Below are positions 10,189 through 16,929 of a stretch of DNA of 64,000 nucleotides, in pieces. The notes under the pieces are model-generated. The model worked only from the letters and a program-made list of their open reading frames with translations, was not told where the DNA came from and did not search any database. Source of the DNA: Pseudomonas sp. DTU_2021_1001937_2_SI_NGA_ILE_001. GTDB lineage: Bacteria; Pseudomonadota; Gammaproteobacteria; Pseudomonadales; Pseudomonadaceae. The stretch is taken from NCBI RefSeq assembly GCF_032463525.1, contig NZ_CP135971.1, forward strand, positions 2,418,001-2,482,000. The letters are read 5' to 3'. The stretch's first letter is position 1. Each line of letters begins with the position of its first letter. The translations under genes and the position numbers were made by a program.

Positions 10189-11550
10189 TTACAGCCGAAC
10201 GGTCAAGGACGCCCGCAAACCGCGTTCCAGACGGTTCTCCAGGCTTATGGAACCGTGCAGGCGGCGGGCGATGGCCTGAACGATCGCCAGCCCCAGGCCC
10301 ACGCCCTCTTCGTTGCCCTGGCTGAAGAAACGCTCGAACAGACGCTCCTGCTGCGCCGGGCTGATACCCGGCCCTTCGTCGTCGACCTGCAGGGTCATCG
10401 CCGTTGTGCTGAACAACAGCGACACCGTGACCTGGCCACCAGGCGGGGAAAACTTCACGGCGTTGGAAACCAGGTTCTGCAGGGCGATTTCCAGCAATGC
10501 GGCATCGGTGTCCACCGTACGCCGCGCTTCATCGCACTGGAACGCCAGCTCCACGCCACGGCCGATGACCCAGGGCGTGAGCTGGGCGATGGCGTCACGA
10601 ATGACCGCCACTGCATCCACCGCACCCAGGTGAATCGGCGCATTGGGTTCCAGGCGGGCAATGGTCAGCAATTGGTTGACCAGCCGCGTGGTGCGCTCCA
10701 CCCCCACCATCAGGTAATTCAGCGAGGCCCGGCGCTCCGCCTCGGTGGGGGCTTCCTGCAGGCTCTGCGCATGCACCTTGAGCACCGCCAGCGGCGTGCG
10801 CATCTCATGGGCGGCATCGGCAATGAAGCGCCGCTCGCGGTGCAGCAGCTCCTGCACCTGGGCCAGCAGACGGTTGAGCGCCGCCTGCATGGGTTCCAGC
10901 TCCAACGGCAGAGGCGCCAGGCTCAGCGGCTCCAGCGAACCGGGACTGCGGTTGCGCAAGGTGCGCGCCAGATCGTTGAGCGGCTTGAGGCCGATGCCGA
11001 TGGCCAGCCAGACAATGGCCACCAGAATCAGGCTGCCGACGATGTTCGGCAGCAGGGTGTGATGGATGATGCGCCCGACCAGGTCGGCGCGCACATCATC
11101 GCGCTCGCCCACCCAGATCCGCAGGTCGTGCTGCGCATCGTCCATGACGAACACCCGCCAGCGGCGACCTTGCGGGTCGGTGAGGTTGTGAAAGCCGAGC
11201 ACCTGCGCAGAACCGTCGAGCGTCGGCGCGCTGGTGGTGTGGACCAGTAGGCGGCCATCACCGGCCCAGACCTGAAAGGCCATCTTGCCCTCGTAGGGAT
11301 GCCCTGCAGTACGCGGGTCGGCCTGCTGCAAGGCACGGTCGAAGGCCTGGTAGAGCTGCTCGTGTTCGGCACGCTCCAGTGGCATGCGCATCACCCCCTG
11401 CAGCAGGCGAGCGTGCTGGGCCAGCTGCGCGTCGTAGATCTCGGCAATTTCGTGATTGCTGTCGTGGACGTTGACCAGGGTCATGATCGACAGGCCCACC
11501 AGCAAGACGCCGATGATCAGCGTCAGGGTCCGGCGCCGGATCGACCTCAA
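10189..11550 (-). CDS. Sensor histidine kinase, QseC/PmrB-like
   Basis: 453 residues. Membrane helices at about 8-27 and 166-188 enclose a periplasmic sensor of about 135 residues; then come HAMP, HisKA with phosphorylated His248 in [15 protein letters not shown], and HATPase boxes ([25 protein letters not shown]). The start is TTG at 11550, sharing TTGA with the response regulator stop, so it is translationally coupled. It is the last gene of the seven-gene operon starting at 16482 and so probably senses a signal linked to that pathway. The signal is not predictable from sequence. Closest general types are QseC and PmrB. Confidence 0.88.
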   Translation of the reverse strand: MRSIRRRTLTLIIGVLLVGLSIMTLVNVHDSNHEIAEIYDAQLAQHARLLQGVMRMPLERAEHEQLYQAFDRALQQADPRTAGHPYEGKMAFQVWAGDGRLLVHTTSAPTLDGSAQVLGFHNLTDPQGRRWRVFVMDDAQHDLRIWVGERDDVRADLVGRIIHHTLLPNIVGSLILVAIVWLAIGIGLKPLNDLARTLRNRSPGSLEPLSLAPLPLELEPMQAALNRLLAQVQELLHRERRFIADAAHEMRTPLAVLKVHAQSLQEAPTEAERRASLNYLMVGVERTTRLVNQLLTIARLEPNAPIHLGAVDAVAVIRDAIAQLTPWVIGRGVELAFQCDEARRTVDTDAALLEIALQNLVSNAVKFSPPGGQVTVSLLFSTTAMTLQVDDEGPGISPAQQERLFERFFSQGNEEGVGLGLAIVQAIARRLHGSISLENRLERGLRASLTVRL

Positions 11551-12209
11551 GGCTGCTGCTCCGCCATGTAGCCCACGCCGCGAATGGTGCGGATCAGGCT
11601 GCTGTAGAACTTCTTGCGCAGGTTATGGATGTGCACTTCGAGGGTGTTGCTCTCGGCCTCCTCGCTCCAGCCGTAAAGCAACTGCACCAGGCGCTCGCGG
11701 GTCATCACCCGGCCTGCCGGTGACAACAGTTCGTGCAGCAGTTGGTATTCCTTGGGGGTCAGGGACACCGGCTCGTCGTCGAGGGTCACCCGCTGGGAAC
11801 CGGGGTTGAGGGTAATGCGCCCGTGCTCGATCAGCACCTGCGCACGCCCGGCGCTGCGCCGCAGCAAAGCGCGCAGGCGGGCCTTGAGTTCGGCCAGGTC
11901 GAAGGGCTTGACCAGATAATCGTCGGCACCGGCATCCAACCCGGCGATGCGGTCTTCGGTGGCATCGCGGGCGGTAAGGATCAGCACCGGCAGTGTCGAG
12001 CCACTGGCGCGCAGGCGAGACAGCACCTGCAGGCCATCCAGGCGCGGCAGGCCCAGGTCGAGTACCGCCACGTCGAAACTCTCGCTGAGCAAGGCATGCA
12101 GCGCGCTGGCGCCATCCTTGAGCCAATCCACGGTGTAGCCGTCGCGGGTGAGCACTTGATGGATGCCCTCGCCCAGCGCCGTGTCGTCCTCGATCAGTAA
12201 CAGCCGCAT
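11547..12209 (-). CDS. OmpR/PhoB-family response regulator, QseB/PmrA-like
   Basis: 220 residues. Receiver domain with acidic pocket E7-D8-D9, phosphoacceptor D51 (VAVLDLGLP) and K101 (DDYLVKPFD), then a winged-helix DNA-binding domain (VSLTPKEYQLLHELLSPAGR ... SNTLEVHIHNLRKKF, TIRGVGYM). This subgroup includes QseB and PmrA. It starts 10 bases after the TPR gene and overlaps the kinase by 4 bases. Members of the subgroup bind direct repeats related to CTTAAG with 5-base spacing; such a box is found at 16529-16545 ahead of the operon, so autoregulation is likely. Confidence 0.92.
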   Translation of the reverse strand: MRLLLIEDDTALGEGIHQVLTRDGYTVDWLKDGASALHALLSESFDVAVLDLGLPRLDGLQVLSRLRASGSTLPVLILTARDATEDRIAGLDAGADDYLVKPFDLAELKARLRALLRRSAGRAQVLIEHGRITLNPGSQRVTLDDEPVSLTPKEYQLLHELLSPAGRVMTRERLVQLLYGWSEEAESNTLEVHIHNLRKKFYSSLIRTIRGVGYMAEQQP

Positions 12210-12219
12210 GCCTGCTCCA

Positions 12220-12861
12220 CTAGTTCAACTTCTTGTCGACGTCTGCCAGCAACTGCTGGATTTCCTGGCGCCGCCCGGCGTCGGCCACTTCCCGGCCCGG
12301 ACGCGGTGCGGCCTGCAGGGCCTGCTTCAGCGCATCCCTGGCTTGAGCATAGTGCCCCTGGCGGAACAGATGGTCACCCCAGAAGTACAGGGTATCGATG
12401 CCTTGCGGGTTGATCTTGAGGGCCTGCTGCAAGAGTTTGTCGGCCTTGTCGGCATCGCCGAAGCCCACCGGCCAGCCCGGCACCCGGTCGTAGAGCGCCG
12501 CCAGGCTGGTGTAGGCCGAGCCTTGCAGCGCCTGCGGGTCGATGGCCATGGCCTTTTCCAGTTCCTCGCGGGCCAGCTTGACCTTGCTCAGCGCACCCAG
12601 GCCGCCCTGGGCACCGGCCCAGCTGCTATGCACGATGCCCGACCAGATCCACGCCTCGGCAGCAGCGGGCCGCTCGCGGGTGAAACCTTCGGCCTGTTGC
12701 GACAATTGCTCGAAGGCGGCTGCGCGCTGCGCTTCGGGGGTCTGGTACTGGATCTTCGCCCACTGTTGCTGGATACCGGCCAGGCGTTGCTGGTCGGCGT
12801 TGTCGAGGGCCCAGGCCGGCAGGCTGAGCAGGCAGGCCAGGGCGATCAGGGGATATTTCAT
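12220..12861 (-). CDS. Exported TPR-type protein of the hemolysin/oxidase operon
   Basis: 213 residues. A cleavable signal peptide (MKYPLIALACLLSLPAWA) indicates a periplasmic or outer-face protein. The body is helical with TPR-like units (EAWIWSGIVHSSWAG, AREELEKAMAIDPQALQGSAYTSLAALYD, ADKLLQQALKINPQGIDTLYFWGDHLFRQGHY). TPR proteins mediate protein-protein contacts; a partner is not evident. The start overlaps the SDR stop as ATGA, and the response regulator follows after 10 bases, which ties it into the operon. It might assist export or sensing of the product; that is inference. Confidence 0.8.
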   Translation of the reverse strand: MKYPLIALACLLSLPAWALDNADQQRLAGIQQQWAKIQYQTPEAQRAAAFEQLSQQAEGFTRERPAAAEAWIWSGIVHSSWAGAQGGLGALSKVKLAREELEKAMAIDPQALQGSAYTSLAALYDRVPGWPVGFGDADKADKLLQQALKINPQGIDTLYFWGDHLFRQGHYAQARDALKQALQAAPRPGREVADAGRRQEIQQLLADVDKKLN

Positions 12862-13667
12862 GGCTGGCGGGGTCCTTGTGGGTCGTGGGCACTGAACTGG
12901 CGGATCAGCGGCAGGTGTTTGCGCAGGCCGCGGTCGATCAGCGCGGGCAGCAGGTTGTTGATGCGCACGAACAAGCGCTCCGGCCAGCCCAGGTACAGCT
13001 CGGTACGGTCGCCGGCAATGGCATGCACCACTGCGCTGGCGACCCGCACCGGGTCGTCCACCTGGGTATTGAGCGCCGCATTCAGGGCTTGGGCGGCGGA
13101 GCTGTTCATGCCGGTGCGGGTCGCCCGTGGCGCCACGTACAGCACATGCACATTGGAGTCGGCCAGCTCGCGCCGCAGCGCCTCGGAGAAACCGCGCAGC
13201 CCGAACTTGCTGGCGCAGTACGCGGCATAACCGGCATAGCCCAGCGATCCGTAGGTGGAGCCGACATTCACCAGCATCGCACTGCCGGCCTGCTTGAGGC
13301 CCGGCAGCAGCTGGCGGGTCAGCAGCATTGGCGCCAGCAGGTTGATCTGCAGCATCGCCTCGATGTCGGCTTCCGGCAGCTGTTCGAGCATGGCGAAGTG
13401 ATTGACGCCCGCGGCGTTGATCAGCAGGTTGAAACCGTCCATGCCCTGGCTGGCGGCCAGCACCCGCTGGCGCCCGGCCGCAGTGCCCAGGTCGGCCTCC
13501 AGCCACCGCAGGCGCTCCGGGTAGAGCTTGAGCAGCGGCTCCAGTGCCGCACCGCTGCGCGACACCGCCAGCACCCGGGCACCCTCGGCGCACAGCGCCG
13601 CCGCAATTTGCAAACCGATGCCACCGCTGGCCCCGGTCAGAATCACCCGCGCATCATGCAGCTGCAT
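12858..13667 (-). CDS. Short-chain dehydrogenase/reductase
   Basis: 269 residues, classical SDR. Cofactor loop TGASGGIG at residues 11-18; NAAG near 84-87; catalytic Ser137, Tyr150 and Lys154 (YCASK). The C-terminal extension (LYLGWPERLFVRINNLLPAL) resembles membrane-associated SDRs that act on lipids. The first 14 bases overlap the oxidase gene upstream and the last 4 overlap the TPR gene. In this setting it probably reduces or oxidises a carbonyl in an acyl intermediate. Start 13667 is chosen for the intact beta-1 strand (ARVILTGAS). Confidence 0.88.
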   Translation of the reverse strand: MQLHDARVILTGASGGIGLQIAAALCAEGARVLAVSRSGAALEPLLKLYPERLRWLEADLGTAAGRQRVLAASQGMDGFNLLINAAGVNHFAMLEQLPEADIEAMLQINLLAPMLLTRQLLPGLKQAGSAMLVNVGSTYGSLGYAGYAAYCASKFGLRGFSEALRRELADSNVHVLYVAPRATRTGMNSSAAQALNAALNTQVDDPVRVASAVVHAIAGDRTELYLGWPERLFVRINNLLPALIDRGLRKHLPLIRQFSAHDPQGPRQP

Positions 13668-14340
13668 GGCAGTCTCCAGACGACAGTGCATCACCGTCGG
13701 GCAAGGTTTCGAACATGGCGGCGTACAGGCGGTACACCACCTTGCAGGCATGGATCACCGCCTGCTGGTCGGCCGGGTCGTCGAGGCGGTCCATCAGCTT
13801 GCGGAAGTGCTCCATGTGGCCGATGTCCAGGCTGCCGTGCGACTGCAGGTAGCTGAACGCGGTTTCCGGCAGGCCCAGACGGGTCTTGATCGCCCCGGCG
13901 GCGTGGGTGGCCAGGGCGATGCTGGTGCCTTCCAGCACGTTGACCATGCCGAACAATCCCACCGGGTTGCCACGCGCGACCTGGTCGTAAAGGAACGCCA
14001 CCATCAGTTCGATCGGCAGGCTCGGGGTGCCATCGCGTACCGCGTCGGCATCCGCGCCACAGGCGCGCAGGTCGTTGAGAATCCACTGCTCGTGGCCGTA
14101 TTCCTCTTCGATGTACTCGCACACCGCGCCGCGCAGCCACTCCAGGCGGGTCGGCAGGCGCGCGCCGCAGGCCATCATCAGCGGTACGGTATGCCGCACG
14201 TGGTAGAACGCCTGGGCCAGGAACGCCTGGTAGCTCGGCAGAGTGACCTCGCCGGCCAGCGCCTTGCGAATGATCGGCTGATTGAAGAGCGCCTGGCGCT
14301 CCTGCTCGGTGGCGGCTTGCAGTTGCTGGAAGAAACTCAT
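13654..14340 (-). CDS. Heme-oxygenase-like diiron oxidase (TenA/PqqC-like fold)
   Basis: 228 residues, all-helical. Candidate iron ligands are visible: E79 or E80 with H83 (EEEYGHEQW), E137 (VLEG), and H168, D172, H175 in HGSLDIGHMEH. The H-x3-D-x2-H spacing is that of heme-oxygenase-like diiron oxidases such as SznF, a superfamily whose members cut, hydroxylate or desaturate small molecules and fatty acids (for example UndA). Annotation pipelines usually call it 'iron-containing redox enzyme'. It overlaps the AMP-forming ligase by ATGA and the SDR by 14 bases. Substrate unknown; an activated acyl group is a reasonable guess from the neighbours. It is not a thiaminase: the context has no thiamine genes. 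Confidence 0.82.
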   Translation of the reverse strand: MSFFQQLQAATEQERQALFNQPIIRKALAGEVTLPSYQAFLAQAFYHVRHTVPLMMACGARLPTRLEWLRGAVCEYIEEEYGHEQWILNDLRACGADADAVRDGTPSLPIELMVAFLYDQVARGNPVGLFGMVNVLEGTSIALATHAAGAIKTRLGLPETAFSYLQSHGSLDIGHMEHFRKLMDRLDDPADQQAVIHACKVVYRLYAAMFETLPDGDALSSGDCHAAA

Positions 14341-15815
14341 GAGGCGATGTCCTCGGCGGCAGGGTTGGCAGTGAGCAAATGCTGGTAATGCGCGATGATC
14401 GCGTCGCGGCGCGGGCGCCCGTTGCTGGTGAGCATCCCGTTGTCGGGAGTGAACGGCTGGTCCAGGCGACTCCAGGCATGCACCTGGGCATAGCCCGGCA
14501 GGGCCTGGTTGGCGCGTTCCACGGCCTCCTGGATCTGCGTGTCGGCGCTGGCCGGATTCAGCGGCCACAGCAAGGCGTGATTGCGCGGTTGCGCCTCGCC
14601 GTACACGAAGGCCTGGGCAATCACACCGCCCTGGGTCAGCTCGGCCTCGATCCATTCCGGATTGACGTTGCGGCCGTAGCTGGTGATGAACTGGTTCTTC
14701 TTGCGACCGTGCAGGTACAGGTAGCCGTCCTCGTCGAACTGACCCAGGTCGCCGGTCGGCCACCACACCGGCACGGCCGAGGGCTCGCCCAGGTAGCCGA
14801 GCATCGCGTGGCTGCTGACCAGCACTTCGCCGTCGTCGGCCAGGCGTACCTGCACGTGGGGCAGCGGCTTGCCGACACTGCCCGGCCGTTGCAAACCGGG
14901 GCGGTTGAGCGACACCACCGAGGCGCACTCGGACAAGCCATAGCCTTCATGCACCGGCAAGCCCAGCGCCAGGGCGCGTTGCAGCAACGGCGTGCTGACC
15001 CGCGCACCGCCCACCGCCAGGAAACGGAACCAGCCAGGCGCCAGGTAGCCCTGCTCCGCTGCACCGACCAGCACTTGCAGCAACTGCGGCACCAGGATCA
15101 GGCTGTCCGGGCGGCGCTCGGCGAGGGTCGCCAGCAACACCGGCAGGTTCAGGTTCGAGGCGCCCTGCAGGCCCAGGCGTTGTTGCGAAGGCAGGCTGAC
15201 GGTCGCGCCCAGCCACAGGGCCGCGTAGCAACCGACGTTTTCCAGCAGCACCGCCAGGGGCAGCAAGGCCATCTGGTGGCTGGCACCACTGGCCTGGGTG
15301 GCGGCCGCCAGCGCCTGGGTCACGCCCAGAATGCCGGCGGCGCTCAGGCACACCCCCTTGGGCGTGCCGGTCGAGCCAGAGGTGTAGGTCAGCTTGGCGG
15401 TGCCCGGCGGCAGCAGGGCCTGAGCCCGCTCGCGGAACCAGAACAGACCGGCGCGCTGGTAGCCGGCGCCGGCCAGCTCGTCGTCATGCACCGGGTCGGC
15501 GAGCACCGTGTACACCTGGCTCTGCTCCAGGCAATGGCGGCGCTGCGCAGGGGTGAAAAATGGCGGCAAAAGAATGCAGGGAATCTCTTCGAACAGCGCG
15601 GCCAGGTCCCACAGCAGGGTATTGCTGGCGTCAACCAGCGCCAGGGCCAGCGAACGGGCCTCTACATCGCGCAGCCACTCGCGACGCCGATCGATTTCGG
15701 CCAGCAGGCTGGCGTAGTCGATGCGGCGCTCGTCGCCCCACAGGGCCGAAACCTGCGGGCGCTCGACGGCGTGTAGCGCCAGGCGCTGTTGAAAGGCGTG
15801 CAGTTCAGGCGACAT
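14337..15815 (-). CDS. AMP-dependent synthetase/ligase (acyl or aryl adenylating)
   Basis: 492 residues, an ANL-family enzyme, slightly short. Visible motifs: P-loop LTYTSGSTGTPKGV, aromatic loop YGLSE, ATP-binding TGDLG, hinge region GRKKNQFITSYGRNVNPEWIE. The C-terminal A10 motif reads LTSNGRPRRD, with Arg467 where the catalytic Lys (NGK) is expected, so thioester formation or adenylation may be altered. It activates a carboxylate as acyl-AMP, and the following diiron oxidase and SDR probably use the product. No carrier protein gene is nearby, so CoA or a direct transfer to the hemolysin-like acyltransferase is possible. It overlaps the gene before by 11 bases and the gene after by 4. Confidence 0.87.
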   Translation of the reverse strand: MSPELHAFQQRLALHAVERPQVSALWGDERRIDYASLLAEIDRRREWLRDVEARSLALALVDASNTLLWDLAALFEEIPCILLPPFFTPAQRRHCLEQSQVYTVLADPVHDDELAGAGYQRAGLFWFRERAQALLPPGTAKLTYTSGSTGTPKGVCLSAAGILGVTQALAAATQASGASHQMALLPLAVLLENVGCYAALWLGATVSLPSQQRLGLQGASNLNLPVLLATLAERRPDSLILVPQLLQVLVGAAEQGYLAPGWFRFLAVGGARVSTPLLQRALALGLPVHEGYGLSECASVVSLNRPGLQRPGSVGKPLPHVQVRLADDGEVLVSSHAMLGYLGEPSAVPVWWPTGDLGQFDEDGYLYLHGRKKNQFITSYGRNVNPEWIEAELTQGGVIAQAFVYGEAQPRNHALLWPLNPASADTQIQEAVERANQALPGYAQVHAWSRLDQPFTPDNGMLTSNGRPRRDAIIAHYQHLLTANPAAEDIAS

Positions 15816-16482
15816 GACAATGAGGCTCCAGGGTCAGGGGCAGACCGTAACGGTCGAACAGACCCAATTGGCTGAGGTGGGCAAAGCCGGCGCGGATGTC
15901 GCCGATGTGCACGCTGGGCTGGGTGTCGTAGTAGCGGCCCCATTCGTGGCGTTGTTCGCCCAGGCGCCGTGGGTCGGCCGTGCACAGGGTCACGGGGCGC
16001 AGGCCCAGGCGGCGGAAGCTGTTCACCAGGGCGGTGTTGCCGGTGAAGGTCACCCATTGCAGACCGCGCACGGCCAGCAGCCAGGTCACGGTGATGATGC
16101 TCAGCCGCGCACTGCCCAGGCTGCAGGCGGCCAGGTTGCCGACTTCGACGATCGGTTGGCGGTCAATCTGGATGGCGCTGCGTTCAGCTACCAGTTGCTC
16201 GATGGGCGCATCCAGATACTGCTCCAGAAACAGCCGCTGCTCGGCGGCCAGGCGTACCCCGGCGGCGGCGCACAGTTCACCGTCCGGCCCGCGCAGGCCC
16301 CAGAGTTCGGGCATGAACTGCCGTACCTCGGCGCCGTGGGCTTCGAAGAAACGCTGCTGGATGAAGGTTTCCAGCGCAGCACGCTGCGGCTCGCCGGCCA
16401 ACTGCCGTTCCAGGGCCAGGGACGCGCTGCTGCCGTGGCCGAACCACAGGGGACTTGCAAGATTCCAATCGACAGCGGGCAT
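15805..16482 (-). CDS. Thermostable hemolysin family protein (GNAT/LuxI-like fold)
   Basis: 225 residues, first gene of a seven-gene operon. It matches the family named after the Vibrio delta-VPH 'thermostable hemolysin' (ALETFIQQRFFEAHGAEVRQFMPEL, ELCAAAGVRLA, FLEQYLDAPIEQ, VEVGNLAACSLG, VNSFRRLGL). To my knowledge that family is grouped with the N-acetyltransferase/autoinducer-synthase fold, and the order 'aaGvRL ... flEqYLd ... vEvgnLa' resembles LuxI-type synthases. It has no signal peptide or membrane segment, so a role as a secreted toxin looks doubtful; an acyl transfer reaction fits the neighbours better. ATG 16482 follows GGGGGT. Confidence 0.8.
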   Translation of the reverse strand: MPAVDWNLASPLWFGHGSSASLALERQLAGEPQRAALETFIQQRFFEAHGAEVRQFMPELWGLRGPDGELCAAAGVRLAAEQRLFLEQYLDAPIEQLVAERSAIQIDRQPIVEVGNLAACSLGSARLSIITVTWLLAVRGLQWVTFTGNTALVNSFRRLGLRPVTLCTADPRRLGEQRHEWGRYYDTQPSVHIGDIRAGFAHLSQLGLFDRYGLPLTLEPHCHVA

Positions 16483-16512
16483 CGGGGCACCCCCAGAGCA
16501 ATGTGTGGGGCG

Positions 16513-16545
16513 AGTATCGACAGCGAGTCTTAAGGAAGTCTGAAG
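16513..16545 (-). promoter_or_regulatory. PmrA/QseB-like box and -10 of the hemolysin/oxidase operon
   Basis: On the minus strand CTTCAG-N5-CTTAAG (16545-16529) matches the direct-repeat box of PmrA/QseB-type regulators with one mismatch per pair. Ten bases further lies GATACT (16518-16513), a fair -10. The box is about 47 bases before the first gene. The operon encodes a regulator of this class (11547-12209), so a self-activating loop is likely. Predicted from pattern only. Confidence 0.5.
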
Positions 16546-16551
16546 AGGCCT

Positions 16552-16711
16552 TAGGTTTTGTACGAAAAGTGCCTGCGCTCGGCCATGCTGCGTTAAAAAC
16601 AGGCTGGATCGCCAGCCCGGTCGGAATGCTCATTTACTCCAGTAAACTCCGCTTCCTCGCCTGTTTTTGCCTTGCCTGACCTTCGCTCGCCGACTTTTCG
16701 TACAGAACCTA
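16552..16711. repeat. 160-bp MITE-like element with 19-bp terminal inverted repeats
   Basis: Ends TAGGTTTTGTACGAAAAGT (16552-16570) and ACTTTTCGTACAGAACCTA (16693-16711) are inverted copies with one mismatch. The interior is itself partly palindromic (AAAAACAGGC near 16596 and GCCTGTTTTTGCC near 16660) and holds the block CCCGGTCGGAATGCTCATT. A related copy lies at about 28366-28510. No coding capacity; probably mobilised in trans or a structured RNA element. Confidence 0.75.
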
Positions 16712-16757
16712 ATCAAGGCTGAATGAGTGGAACTGGAGACAGCGGCTGTGGTGACCC

Positions 16758-16880
16758 GGTAGGAGCGGCTTCAGCCGCGAAGCGCCCGCATGCTCACAAC
16801 AAATGCACTGAATTTCCTGGCGTTTTCGCGGCTAAAGCCGCTCCCACCGGGCCACATGCCGCTCAAGCGAACAGATTGGC
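16758..16880. repeat. Composite REP element, type 1
   Basis: GTAGGAGCGGCTTCAGCCGC and the opposed GCGGCTAAAGCCGCTCCCAC around the spacer CTCACAACAAATGCACTGAA. The right outer repeat is decayed (GCTCAAGCGAACAGATTGGC) and the left one is absent. It lies in the gap upstream of the seven-gene operon, just past the end of the exporter gene. Confidence 0.7.
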
Positions 16881-16929
16881 TTTATCCGGGATTTTCGCGG
16901 CCGCTTCTACCGGGGCTGCGCTGCCCTCT

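Noticed and set aside
13654..14340. TenA thiaminase
   Set aside because: No thiamine genes nearby; conserved residues fit a diiron oxidase better.
15805..16482. Secreted pore-forming hemolysin
   Set aside because: No signal peptide or membrane segment; operon context is metabolic.
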